Below are positions 12,301-23,610 of a stretch of DNA of 64,000 bases, one piece after another. A program made the translations under genes and the position numbers. The notes below the pieces were generated by a model. It was not told the DNA's origin and did not search any database. It worked only from the letters and a program-made list of their open reading frames with translations. The DNA is from Pyxicephalus adspersus (lineage: Eukaryota; Chordata; Amphibia; Anura; Pyxicephalidae). The stretch's first letter is position 1; the number at the start of each line of letters is the position of its first letter. Where the stretch lies: NCBI RefSeq assembly GCF_032062135.1, contig NC_092866.1, forward strand, positions 27,871,957 through 27,935,956, written 5' to 3'.

Positions 12301-15300
12301 AACCTGTCATAGAGACTTTATGTAAAGGGAGAAGCAGCCTCATGTGCGTCTGGGTTTCTACATTTTTTTATACATGCCCCCGACCTTGGTGTAGTCCAGA
12401 AACAGATGCACCTCCCGCTAATAAGACATGACACATAATTATAATTTTAGCTGGAGAAAAGAAAAATAATTTCTAGAAAAATTAAAAATTTCAATGGGAA
12501 TATGTGCATAAAAAATTCCAATAGGCCAATTCTTTATATATTTGGATACTGCGTTGTTTACCTGTCTAAAGTCTAAATGAATCTGCGTATTTAGATAATT
12601 TGAAAATTTAAAACATAGATGAGGATGACCTGATTGTCAAAATAGTTTGCTGACTTGCGCATGCTATGTTTGCTACTGAAGTGCTTATTGTATAATCTGT
12701 CTTCTTCTCCCCCCACCCCAGTATTTCTGAAAGAATTCGCATAGCAGGCAGCATGTTGGCTATCTTGTCTCTATTTATCTTCACTGCTGTTTTGGTAAAA
12801 ATTGTGATGACTGCGCAGACCTTCTTCAATCTGACTCTGGCCACTATTTGGTTTATCAATGGTAACTCCTCTCTTTGTTTTGTTTTTTTATTATTTTTTT
12901 TAACTCTTACTGGTTTTGGTAGACCAACAATGTGCATTTTTAATTTTTATACTGTTTGTAGTCAGTGAAAACATCTGGTGTCCCTTAATTGGACAATTGG
13001 GGTTAAAATTTTTATACAAGACAGTAAAGGCAGACAAATGATTACTTTCCTGAGATTTAAAATAAGTCTAATAATGACAAGGCTGTCTATGGATGGTCGA
13101 GTCTGCTGCTGCATTCTGAGGCTGCCAACAATGAGGGATAAATATTGCCATCTACTTTGCAATTTTTTTTTTTGTTACCTCTGCAAATACGTGTTCCTAA
13201 CATATGTATGCATATACTTCTTGGAGGAAACAAAAAACAAATGTTATTGGCATCTTTTGCTAATGTTCACCTGCTATTTACATTAGTGCCAATGTAAAGA
13301 TTAAACACAGTACTACATTCGACTATTCAATGCATTGAAGTTGAACTGAATTCAAAAGCAAAAGTATTACCATGTTATCGGAAATATTAAGAAATGTTTA
13401 TTGTGTCTAAGCAGTAACATGAAAAATATACATTTTTGTCTTGAATATTTCCTATAAAAAAATTAAAACAGCAAATCGTTTCCTGGAATGTCGGAGCTCA
13501 TTGACATTCCTTTGCATGCAAGCTTGTAGCTGTATCTCTGCAATGTGAAATCTAAGACGCTGCTGTACCTGAATGTTAGTATCGGGAGAATTGGTTCTGC
13601 TCACTGTTCTTGCAGGAGTCTCTGACATAAGGGAACCAGGCCCTACCTATACCAAGAATGCCATCCCTTATTAGCAATAAACAGGATTTATATAGCGCCA
13701 ACATATTATGCAGCGTTGTACATTAAATAGGGGTTGCAAATGACAGACAGATACCGACAGTGACACAGGAGGCGGAGAGGACCAGAGCGATATATGTGGG
13801 GCTTACACTTCTCTGCTATTCCCAGGAGCTCTGCCACCTGACAGCACACCAGCTCTCTTACACTACTCTGCTAATTCTCAGATAGTGTGCTGACAGGAGG
13901 CCGAGCTGCTGACAAAGCAGAGTAGTGTAGGCTGTGCATATACCGGGCCATGGCAAAATTTTATTCTATGTTACCGGGCCCTGCTGTCAGAAAGGCTGGG
14001 GACAACTGCCTTTACCAATTGATACTGCACTGAACAAGGTCAGGAATGGGGAACATATTAGTTTCACAGAGAACACAGGCAATTATTTATTTTTGCCACA
14101 CCTTTCAGACGTCAGTTGTTTTTTTCCTTTAGTGTATGAGTATCCACTTACAGTGTTGCCAAGACCTATATAATGTTTAAAAAATAATTATGTATGTATG
14201 TATGAATTACAATGTTGTCAGTGCTTGACCTATTAAACTTAAATGTCTCTAGTGTAGCTTCTAACAGTGCCCATGGATATGTATGAAAAAATTCCTATAT
14301 TCTGACAGATCCTACTTTATACATTAGAAATATTTTTTTTTTGTTGAATGTAGTCATCTTGTATCCTTCATCCTAATTATTGGACAGAAGAACTTTCATA
14401 TTTAGAATATTTCCACCTATAAGTTAAAAGTGGCTCTATGCTCCATCAAAAAGGCTTAAAATGCATATTTTGTACAAAGGGTTAATGAAGTCTTGTTTCA
14501 CAATTTTTACTGTTTGTTCAGAATATTCATATTCTTTAGTATGAATATTCTGGGCACAGGTTCACTTTAATGTGTAATTGTATATAGGTAGAGTGACTGG
14601 GTGTATATAATTTTATTTTGTTCTTACCGCTTCTATTTTTTTTTTTTTTGTAGCCTTCTGTGCAATTCTACAAGGTAGCCTCTTTGGGCTGCTGACTCTT
14701 TTCCCTCAGCAGTATAGCACCATGTTCCTCAGTGGTCAAGGAATGGCTGGAATGTTTGCTGCCTTGGCTATGATACTATCCATGTCAAGTAAGTATTATG
14801 CAGTATTTAGAATCACCTAAAGCGAACCCACTATTTCTTCATCTAGATTATCTATCAGTAGCTGTAAAGTCTGATGTAAATGCTTAATTTGCACTCCACT
14901 AGAGAGCCGTTAGCATTCCCTATAAAGCATGGGGAACCATTGTTCTGTGACTAGCTTAAATTTCAGCATATTTTGTAATCTGATCGTTGAACCATCGATA
15001 CCTGTCTTATCAGATACAAATTGAATGGTTAGTTTAGTTAGGTTCTCCTATTACATATTTTTGGCAAATTAGATTGTATAAAGATATATTGTCTTTATAT
15101 CATGATTATACTATATAAGTGTTTATTTGCAGTGTAGTTTTACCAGAGAAAGCTTCACACACTGGGATCCATTTATATAAAGTTTTGCTTTAAAAACACT
15201 TACTTTCAAATCTGTACTAAGAATCCATTTTAGGCCAAAGATACACAGTAGATGGCTGTACCTTAACGATTCTCTTGATGATTTACTTTAGCGAATTGCA

Positions 15301-18300
15301 GTGTAAATGGTGCATTGTAGTGTCATTCCTTTTAAAGGCACCACCACAACCAACCTGCATTTTAATGAACCATGTGTGCATTGATGGTGTCCTGAAATAA
15401 GGTGTTAGTACATTAAAGGATTCACTGTGATGCATTAGCTTTCATTTAAAATAACCTGCAACCTTTTCATGTAACTTTGATAATTTTCTGAGCTACAGTT
15501 AAATTCTTAGCTTTAAAGCATATCTATCACATCATATGAGGCTGCTCTCTCGATTTAGACTACAAATGTGCTATCCTCTCCATCACCATTGTATGTCGAG
15601 ACAGGTAAATTAGTAGTTTAGATGATGGCTTGGAAGGAAGATACTGCTGTTTGTGTGTGACTTCAGTTCATCCCACAGAAAGTTACAAGGACCCTACATT
15701 TCTAGCAAGATCAACATATATTATGTGCTTGCTGAAAAAATTATTTGCCTAAAAAGAAATGGAATGATAAACATTTTTGTTCTTTGGTTTAGATATTTAA
15801 TTTCTTGATGTTTTTATATCTTTTTTTTTAATGAGCATATACACTGTTTACCTCCTAAAATATCAATTCAGTCTCTAAATGTGCCTTATTTGTCTCCTTT
15901 CCTACCACCTTTTATACACCTTTTAGGTGGTGCTGACCAAGAGACTGTTGCCCTTTGTTATTTCATCACCCCTTGTGTTGGAACTACCATTTCAATCATA
16001 TGCTACCTTCTGCTTCCTCGCCTAGTAGGTGTTGTTTTTTGTCTGTGGGTTTAATAAATTGGTTTATTATGATTTTATGTGACAGAATGGTTTGGTTTAT
16101 TTCTTTTTTTTTCAACACAGGAGTTTGCACAATATTACCTATCCAAATCCAGCACAAACAGTTCAAAGACCTATGAGATGGAGACAAAAACAGAATTGTT
16201 ACATCCAGGTTTGTTTGTTTTGGTTGTACAGGGATACTATTTTATTAGGTGCAATACATTTATATAACACTGTATGTTTAACCTCTTTAGGAGAAGAAAA
16301 TGGAGATGCAGGTCAGAGGAAAGCTGTGTTAATTTTAAAGGAGGCAGAAGCTGGTGGTGTAGGGGAAGAGAAACAGAGTGTCTCCATCTGCACTATTTTA
16401 AGAAAGGCAAGTACATTTGCACATCACTTTGTTAGCTGAGACATTAACCCATATAGTTTTGGAATTAGCAATATCTGTGTCAATAAAATAGCTAACTTGC
16501 ACACCCTGAAAGTCAAGCTGTTGTCATAAAAGAAAGAAAAAGTAAAAATACAAAAAAGCCTAAACTAGATGATAGGGTTCCTGAATCAGGTACCGCATCG
16601 ACCTGATGTCCTTCTCCAACTTGACACGAAGAAAGCGCTGGGCGCTGCCTATGAGTTTGGGCATAAGGAGCAGCCAGAAGTCTCCTGGTATACATGGGCT
16701 ATATTCCTGGAGGCTCTGCTCTCCCATTCTGTCTTGAGGGGCAATATATTTTGTTTTTTATTTTTATTTTTGTACAATTTTGCTATTTTTTCGTAGCAGG
16801 GACTACACATGTGACTGGGCCTAGGCCTAGGGCCCCTTCTTCATTGATCTATCTCTGTGCTACTCCCCGCCCACCTTGTACTGTGAAATAATCCCACCCC
16901 TCATACAGCAGCAGGATGAGAGCTGTGTCTTTCAGGGTACACAGGGGAGCTGGTACTAAACTTAATTTTAGCCCCCTGAATATAACAAGTTGCCAGATAC
17001 GGGGTTCCAAACATAAAATTCTAAGAATCAGAGATGTTGTCTTATTAGTGGACCTCATGTAAAAAAAAATGACACCTTTACTTGCACAGATCCGTTACGT
17101 ATGCCGCCATATTTGTCAAAAAAAAAAGTGCCGATCTTACTGTGCATGTATGAGATCACCACCTTTATTTTTTCAATGGCAGAAAAGCCATGGCTCCTGT
17201 GCTGCCCGTTCTCGTAGCCATTTTTTTTCTTAACAGTAGAGAAAAGGGAAATATAGGATAAACGAATAATTTGCTTACAATATGTATAAAACTTGTCCTT
17301 TGTCATTACTGTTACAAACATGTTGGGGTTTATTTATTGTGGTGTGAGTGATTAGCCTCTTATTCGCTGCAGAGTGATATTTTAGATTTCAGTTCAAATT
17401 TCAGGACACTTTTTTCACAAAAATCATCAACACAAAACATTCTACCCTCTTACCTTACAGGAGATCAGAGTCATCACAGCATGACAGGAAAAGCACAAAC
17501 TTGGTATTCTGTCTTTCTCTCTGACTTTAGAGCTATTGGTCCTCCAGACCTAAACTTTGGGAAACTTCCTATGCCCTCCCAGCATACAGACTGCACACAG
17601 TCGTAGTTGTTTCATTCAACTACAGTGAATTCAATTAAAAATGAAATATTTATATTTAATATTTAGGGCTGAATCTTTGGACTTAATTGCCTAATAAATT
17701 AGTGTTGGTGTATTTTAATGAAGGTTTTGTATTTTTCCCTGTCTTGTAGATCTGGGTAATGGCTTTAACAATTGTTCTCACGTTTGGAGTGTCATTGTCC
17801 GTGTTTCCGGCAATCACTGCAAAAGTTCATACTAACATAACAGATGATGAAAACTGGAGTAAGTTTCAACTTCTTTTTCTGTTTTTTTCCTCAGAACAGA
17901 ATTTGTTTCAGTATTGTAGCAAATTCATTAATATTTATGCATCAATTTTTCTTTCAGGCAAGTTTTTTACTCCTGTTTGCTGCTTTTTGATTTTTAATGT
18001 GATGGACTGGATTGGACGTAGCCTTACTTCTAAATTTCTTTGGGTAAGTTTTCCTACCTATCTGTAACTATTTTCATGTCTTTATTTATTAAGTCAAAGA
18101 AAAACCAACCAATGACAACTAGTCAAGTGTAATCTTAACTGTAGCAATGTTTCATGAATGGATTGTTTGAAACAACAAAAAAAATATTGGAAGTATTCCA
18201 TGTCAGTGTGTAAATTAAAATGAATTCCAAATATATTTAGAAAGAAAAAGTCCCCAATTTAAATGGACACTTCAATCTTTTCATGAAAATTTTAAACATA

Positions 18301-19813
18301 TAAAGTATATAAACATTTTTTAAATACATTAGGAGATTTTATCTTTTCAGGGAGTTCAAACTGCCAAATGATTTAACAGATGTAAGAAGCCACTGAACTG
18401 CCAATATTGGAAATGTCATGTTTAGGTGGACTGGCGCTCAGTGCTACATCCAATCTGCCTTCAAATGGCTTGCAGAGAAAGTTACATGTTAGAGGTCCTC
18501 CTCTGATGCTCTTGCATCTGTCATAGCTGTGGTGTTGTGTGTGTCAAAAGCCAGAGGAAGCTGTGATGTCAGTCTATTTCGGGTACAATGTTGTTCAGGC
18601 CTTGACCTTGTTGTTATGGATGGATGTTATATTCAAGCACTGTCAATGTAAGGAGGTCACATGTTTTCCATACCTAAAAGTATTTTTTTTGTCTGGTAGC
18701 TTTGGAGGAAAGTTTAGTTAACTATTGCTGATAAAACAAAAATGTATCTGGGACAGGAAGAGGGAATTTATTAAAGGTCAAAGGCTGGATAGGATACACA
18801 TACACATCAGTGAAGCTGGGTGATCCAGCAAACCTGGAATGGATTATTTAAAAGTAATTTGCTATTTGTTAGCAAATATTTTCAATCCTGGACCAGATCC
18901 ATGGTTCACTGATGAAAGTGTGTCCTCTCCAGCCTTTAATAAATCAGGCCCAATGAGAGTGTGTCTTTAACCGTAATAGTCCACAGGAATTCAGAGTCAG
19001 AATTCAACTTTTACTAATCTGACTGTATTGACTAAGTGGTTACCACAAGAAGGGTGAATTGGCACTGAACAAAAAGAAATAATTAAATTAAACTGAGTCA
19101 ATAAAACTTCAGTTTGGGTAGATTTGGGTTTGCAAAGATTTGCACTGAAAAGAAATATAGATTCTATAACCTTACACCTGTCCTGTTTTGACTGGTTTGT
19201 TTAGTAAGTAATTTTTATTACTGTTTTGATTTAGTTAACACTGTAACAACCAGCATCTTGTTGACTATATTGTGTATTTTGTCTATAGCCTGGTCCTGAC
19301 TGTAAGTACACACCACTGCTGGCTGCCAGCCGCTTTATCTTCATACCTCTCTTCATGTTCTGTAACATCGATGATCGCCAGTATCTTACCACCTTCTTCT
19401 ACAATGATGCTTGGTTTATTATCTTCATGATGCTCTTTTCTGTCAGCAATGGATACTTTGTATCCCTACCCATGTGCTTGGCTCCCCAGTAAGTAAAATA
19501 CTGTATGTTATTCTCTAAAATAGTAAGCTGTTCCATTTTTTGTTTATGAAAAAAAATGCAGCGCTATATGTTTGCTGAAATATGTTTTACTGAATATTTT
19601 GATGATTAATATCCCTGAATCAGCCTGTTGAACAATTTAGATGTAGCTCCGAAAGATTGTAACTATTTTATTTAATCTGTAACTGTTTTTTTTTTCCCCA
19701 GGAAAGTATTGGCACATGAGAGTGAGACCACGGGTGCTCTTATGACCTTCTTCCTTGCTTTGGGACTTTCACTGGGAGCAGGGTTATCATTTGGCTTCAA
19801 GGAACTTTTATAA
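6347..19813 (+). CDS. SLC29A2: Equilibrative nucleoside transporter 2 (ENT2), 12 coding exons
   Basis: This is a passive carrier for nucleosides and nucleobases in the plasma membrane, SLC29 family, about 11 membrane helices. Coding exons: 6347-6375, 8171-8252, 10324-10496, 12722-12861, 14654-14788, 15927-16024, 16121-16208, 16291-16406, 17750-17858, 17958-18043, 19289-19488, 19702-19813. Phases agree at every junction and give 455 residues; human ENT2 has 456. Helix 1 reads GLGTLLPWNFFITAIPYF, with Ile at residue 33 as in ENT2 (Met in ENT1). The first outer loop has N48-S-T and N54-S-S glycosylation sequons. NFNNW, the family motif FNVMDWIGRSLTS, VSNGY and the C-terminal GALMTFFLALGLS are intact. 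A hydrophilic loop from about 220 to 290 separates helices 6 and 7. Intron 8 uses a GC donor. Order with B4GAT1 and BRMS1 supports ENT2 over ENT1. Confidence 0.96.
7912..8070. repeat. Foldback MITE in SLC29A2 intron 1
   Basis: GGGCCTATTTATAAA at the left and TTTATAAATTGACCCC at the right are inverted. Further inside, GTGAATCTGGTATTCACT pairs with AGTAAATGTCAGATTCAC, so most of the element can fold on itself. It is related to 8589-8724 and 42640-42782. Confidence 0.65.
8589..8724. repeat. Foldback MITE in SLC29A2 intron 2
   Basis: The left arm GTCTATTTATAAAACAGTGA and right arm TTGTTTTATAAAAAGAC are inverted. Internal GACATTCACC pairs with GGTGAATGTC. It is the same general family as 7912-8070 (shared words CCTGGTGGAGAATC and CCTGGTAGAAAATC). 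Confidence 0.6.
8974..9213. mobile_element. hAT-type element, left end missing
   Basis: It ends GGTTGCCGACCGCTG, an hAT-style terminus. The interior (GTGGGCAGGTTGTGTCCAGG, then GACACAGCCCGCCCAC) matches the complete copy at 49609-49892. The left terminus is not found. It is unusually GC-rich, which gives several chance reading frames. Confidence 0.6.
9219..9445. repeat. PIF/Harbinger-type MITE, decayed
   Basis: It starts 5 nt after the hAT end at TTA|GGCTCCCTACAAACG and keeps GGAAAGGATCTTTAATGATC, CTTTCCAACAACAAAAGACT and TGTACACACGTCAGATTC. It contains a run of 12 G and a run of 12 A. The right terminus is eroded. Confidence 0.6.
9450..10323. other. SLC29A2 intron 2, remainder
   Basis: Intronic sequence with no recognised element, ending in the acceptor TCTCAAG before exon 3. 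Confidence 0.5.
10497..12721. other. SLC29A2 intron 3
   Basis: Donor GGTAAGA and acceptor CCCCAG bound this intron. Nothing else recognisable except A/T runs (T run at 11512-11528). Confidence 0.5.
13682..13732 (-). repeat. SINE tail fragment, minus strand, in SLC29A2 intron 4
   Basis: TTTATATAGCGCCAACATAT and GCAGCGTTGTACA are the reverse complement of the SINE tail described at 30285-30560. Confidence 0.6.
13795..14008. mobile_element. hAT-type element fragment in SLC29A2 intron 4
   Basis: It ends GGCTGGGGACAACTG, an hAT-style terminus. The segment GCTCTGCCACCTGACAGCAC at 13830-13849 occurs inverted in the element at 36840-37129, so the two are related. An internal foldback ACACTACTCTGC / GCAGAGTAGTGT spans about 13860-13930. 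Confidence 0.5.
18763..18951. repeat. Foldback MITE in SLC29A2 intron 10
   Basis: TTTATTAAAGGTCAAAGGCTGG on the left pairs with CCAGCCTTTAATAAATC on the right, and CATCAGTGAAGCTGG with CATGGTTCACTGATG. The interior CTGGGTGATCCAGCAAACC recurs in the fragment at 58886-58980. Confidence 0.7.
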
Positions 19814-20985
19814 AAGGGTGAAAAGCTGATGCTGTAGCTTTTATTTACCAATCATCTCTTCCATTACCTAGAGTATTCTACTTGGTTTTTATTCTTTGTT
19901 TTCTATTTTATACAGTCAAGAGCCACCAGCTATCTACTTATAACATTCACCGACTTTTTATGTTTACTTTTTTAGCCTTTGTTTTTATTTTGCTTTTTCA
20001 CATTTGTTATTTAACTGTAACCATTGATTGTTTTATATATACAAACTGTATAGCACTGGACATTTTTTATAATATTCAGGACTAAGTATTCCATCTTACC
20101 CACTTTCCAAAATAGAATCTATGTGTTTAGGTATTACATGTAATGTGGAATACTCTGTTCCCATTTGTTTACAGGAGAATATGTCCACCTGTTGCAGTAG
20201 ATTAGCTTTTAAATACAAAGATCCATGTAAGAAAATATAAAGTTTTGTGGCTGAATTCATCATATTCTATATGCTCATACATACAGCCATTCTAAAAATG
20301 AAATATAGGAAAAAATGACAGCAAAGGTTGTGGGGAACAAACACAACAGTCCGAAAGAGCCTGATCTACAGATATATGCTGGAAGTATGATAAAAATGGA
20401 ACTCTGCACAGAAAAAAGTTTGACAGTTTATAACTCTTTTCACACTAGTCAATACTGAAAAAACTAGTGGGAAGAAGATCTTAACTGGCTTTGTTATTTA
20501 TTGTATAGTTAGTTCATAAAAGGTTTTGTTCTTTAATCTGTTTAAACAGTTGAGTGATGAAAAGGAGATGAATATGATTCAGTCCCCATCCACCTACTGT
20601 TCCCAGGTTTTTATTTATTCTTTAGGATTGGAAAATTGATTCCAGATTTCACCTTCCCAGGCTGACTATAACAAGTGTTCTTTTCCTAAACAGATTTCTT
20701 TATTCATTAAAATTTCTGTTAGGTTGTTTTATCAGTCAAAGGTTAAATATTGTATAAAATTTTTTTATTTGATTTTTTGGGGGGATTTTAATTATAGTTT
20801 AGTAGTGACAAAACTATGTGCTGCTGACTGATAACTTTTTTTTTTTCCCCCAAAATTCTTTTTAGGAGTATAAAGGGAAATGATATGGTGATCATACTCA
20901 TATTGTTTTGAGATGAGTCAATCATAAACAAGTTATTTATTATCGGTTAAAATATAGGATGCAATAAAAAATTTTGAACAGTCCT
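19814..20985 (+). other. SLC29A2: Probable SLC29A2 3' UTR with poly(A) signal
   Basis: Starts after the TAA at 19811-19813. The first well-placed AATAAA is at 20963-20968, giving a 3' UTR of about 1.17 kb. Another AATAAA lies near 21055. No transcript data are available to choose between them. Confidence 0.4.
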
Positions 20986-21219
20986 ATATCTAAATGAGCA
21001 ATCATACTCAATTGTTTATTCCATCTGTATTGCGATCTGTTCCCTATTGAGGTTAAAATAAAAAAAAGCTCATTAAATTGACTGCAGGGGTTATTTGTTG
21101 ATTAGATCTGTTTATGCCCATGCAATTATCATATTGATATGTGTGTGTGTGGTCACCAACACAGTTTTATATTGTACATGTATTTTGTTTTTAGATGAAC
21201 TAAATACATAGATATATTG

Positions 21220-21396
21220 GATGCAATTGAATTAAAAAAAAAACAAAAGATTCAATCAAAAAAAAGAATTATGAAATATACTGTATATTATGAAATATAC
21301 TGTATTACATGTAATGTAATACACCAAGGATACAGTATATTTCCCTTTTTTTTTTTTTTTATTGAATCGTTTGTTTTTTTTTAATTCAATTGCATC
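21220..21396. repeat. Foldback element just past SLC29A2
   Basis: GATGCAATTGAATT at 21220-21233 is exactly inverted at 21383-21396. The arms continue through A/T runs and GATTCAAT / ATTGAATC towards a loop with ATACTGTAT words. It is about 177 bp, non-coding, and probably an AT-rich MITE. Confidence 0.65.
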
Positions 21397-22518
21397 ACAT
21401 TTTCGTACGTCAGCCAAGTAGACAGTCATGGCAGCTATGATTTTCCTATGACAAACTTCTATTAAGGAAGTCAAAACATTGATCCAGTCTGGCCTGCAGT
21501 GGTCCTAAACCTCAGCACATCTGTCAGCACTGCATCTTAGCACTGGGAAACCGATTCCCAAATCAGTATCACTTAGGCGCACTTACATATATATTGTATG
21601 TATGGTCATATGTCTGTACTTTGGAAAGGTTCATTCTATTACCATTCCATTAAAGAAGGTTATATACTTATTTATTTATATTAACCTTTAATGGTTTATT
21701 TTTTAGCAATGCTTATATAAATACCTAAATCTAAGTGGACATCTACCTCCTATTATTCCTTGTACAGCAACACTAATTAGCAAAAGAAGGGTTAGCAAAT
21801 CTGGACCAGTCCTTGTCTTTTGTTGGTTTTCTTTGAGTTCAACTTTCAAGCATTGTTTTCAGTCAGCCATCTACCACCAACCACTGACAGAGCAAAGAAA
21901 AAACAGCTTGACCTGTCAACATGTTTATGCTGTTACTAAGACAGCCTATTCCTTTTTGTTGTGAGTGCTTATGTGTAGGACATAAGGCTGTTTTGGACAG
22001 ACTCGGTCAGTAAAATTCATTCTATGTAAAAATTAATGTAATTATTAGTTGAATGTTTTTTTTCTGCCTAAAAAGTCTGCTAAAATGTCCCCTCAAAGAA
22101 AAAAACATGCAGGCAATATGCCTTAAAGAGCATTGAAGTGTTATGGATATACTTGTCTGTTGTAACAGTAATCATTTTTTCCATGTTTTAAATAAGCATA
22201 AAGCATATATTTTTTGTATATGTGCTCCTAGCTTGTAAATTTTAAAGAGTATTGTCCCTGCTACGTATATTATGTAGATTTAAGAAAATGCAGGGGGTAC
22301 ATTTGTAAACACTGAGTTAAAAGCATGAACTATGGAAATGGAGGTTTAGCATTGGATATTTGGGAACAGAATTCTATGTTATTTATATATATATATATAT
22401 ATATATGTATTTAATTTGAATACCATTATTTTTTAAGCATGTAACCACAGACAGGAACAGAATTTATTTTAAAATATACATAGCATAAATTCTTTCTTTT
22501 TCTTTTGAGATAGCTTGG

Positions 22519-22727
22519 GGTGTATTTATAAATGATTCCTATCAATTCGTCTGATTAGTTCACTGACAGTTGTTCAAATCCCTCTGTTTATGTAACTTAA
22601 GTGCATATTAAATGAATCATTCTGTCAGCTAGTGGCCGAGTCAAAAGTGCACAACAGTCACAATAGGAAATGCTGTGTCTTCAATCAAAGTTGGGTCGAA
22701 TTGACAGGAATAATTTATAAACACACC
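22519..22727. repeat. MITE with 30-bp inverted ends
   Basis: The left end GGTGTATTTATAAATGATTC and the right end GAATAATTTATAAACACACC are inverted, and the pairing extends inward through CCTATCAATTCG / CGAATTGACAGG. Short AT microsatellite sequence lies nearby (22384-22408). Confidence 0.7.
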
Positions 22728-23151
22728 TCTTTGACTATCTTTGGTAGATAAAGTGTGAAGATACATTTCCAATTTCTTTATCAAACAGTTTAATACATAT
22801 GTAAGACATAAGATTTTTCTTTAACACATTCACCTTTGTTCTTAAATAGGAACCAGTACTTTTTCATAGGATTGGGTTGACTGATGAGCCACATACATTT
22901 CTTTCAAAACTTTTCCATTATAGGTACATCTGGTAAATGGTCAAAACTGGAAGTAGATGCATAACATTTTGTCAACTTATTTTTATATAAATAAAACATT
23001 TTTACAGTAAAATTATCATTGTATTTTTATTTATTTTATTTATGGATCACTGAAATCTTATGATTTATAGTTCCTCTAAATTCTTTACTGAAAGGCTTGA
23101 TCATTTAGCATATCATATAAATAAAACACTATGTTTTAATTCTATCTAAAA

Positions 23152-23580
23152 CAGGGGTCAGCAAAATTTCTCCCGAGTCCTGCACTGATGGCTCTGCCCC
23201 CCACCAGGAACGCCTCTGAAGGGAAATCCCTCTCCTTCGCAATGCATATGGAAGAGAGGGAACACCCCTGAAAGGAAATCCCTCTCCTCCGCAATGCATA
23301 CAGAGGAGAGGGAACACCCCGGAAAGGAAATCCCTCTCCTCAGCAATGCATATGGAGGAGAGGGAACACCCTATAAAGGAAATCCCTCTCCTCCGCAATG
23401 CATACGGAGGAGAGGGAATGTCTCCTTAGCCCCCCCCCCGCCCCCCGAATGCGGCTCCAGAGCTGCGGGTTGCCGACCCCTGCCAGCTGGGATTAGGCCT
23501 GATCAATCGGGGGCAATAGGCCAGAACATACTACTGGCTAGGCCGTATCTGGGCTAAAGGCCGGAGTTTGCTGACCCCTG
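23152..23580. mobile_element. Non-autonomous hAT element carrying a minisatellite
   Basis: Inverted ends CAGGGGTCAGCAAA and TTTGCTGACCCCTG are flanked by 8-bp duplications ATCTAAAA (23144-23151) and ATCTAATA (23581-23588), seven of eight identical. An 8-bp duplication and a CAGGGGTC-type end are hAT hallmarks. It has no transposase. The open frames across it come from the internal 52-bp repeat. Confidence 0.88.
23222..23429. repeat. Minisatellite, 52-bp unit, four copies
   Basis: Copies start at 23222, 23274, 23326 and 23378, exactly 52 bp apart. Each contains a palindrome CCTCTCCTCCG - CAATGCATA - CGGAGGAGAGG, most perfect in the last copy. A single copy of this unit plus its left flank recurs at about 52296-52380 inside the Helitron. 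Confidence 0.92.
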
Positions 23581-23610
23581 ATCTAATACTACGCTGACAA
23601 TGTTCTAAAG

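Noticed and set aside
6347..19813. SLC29A1 (ENT1) as the identity
   Set aside because: Ile33, the ITAIPYF helix end, overall loop features and the B4GAT1-BRMS1 neighbours favour SLC29A2.
23129..23557. Repetitive protein-like frames on both strands
   Set aside because: They are translations of the 52-bp minisatellite and its flank inside an hAT element. The 52-bp unit is not a multiple of three, so repeats shift frame.
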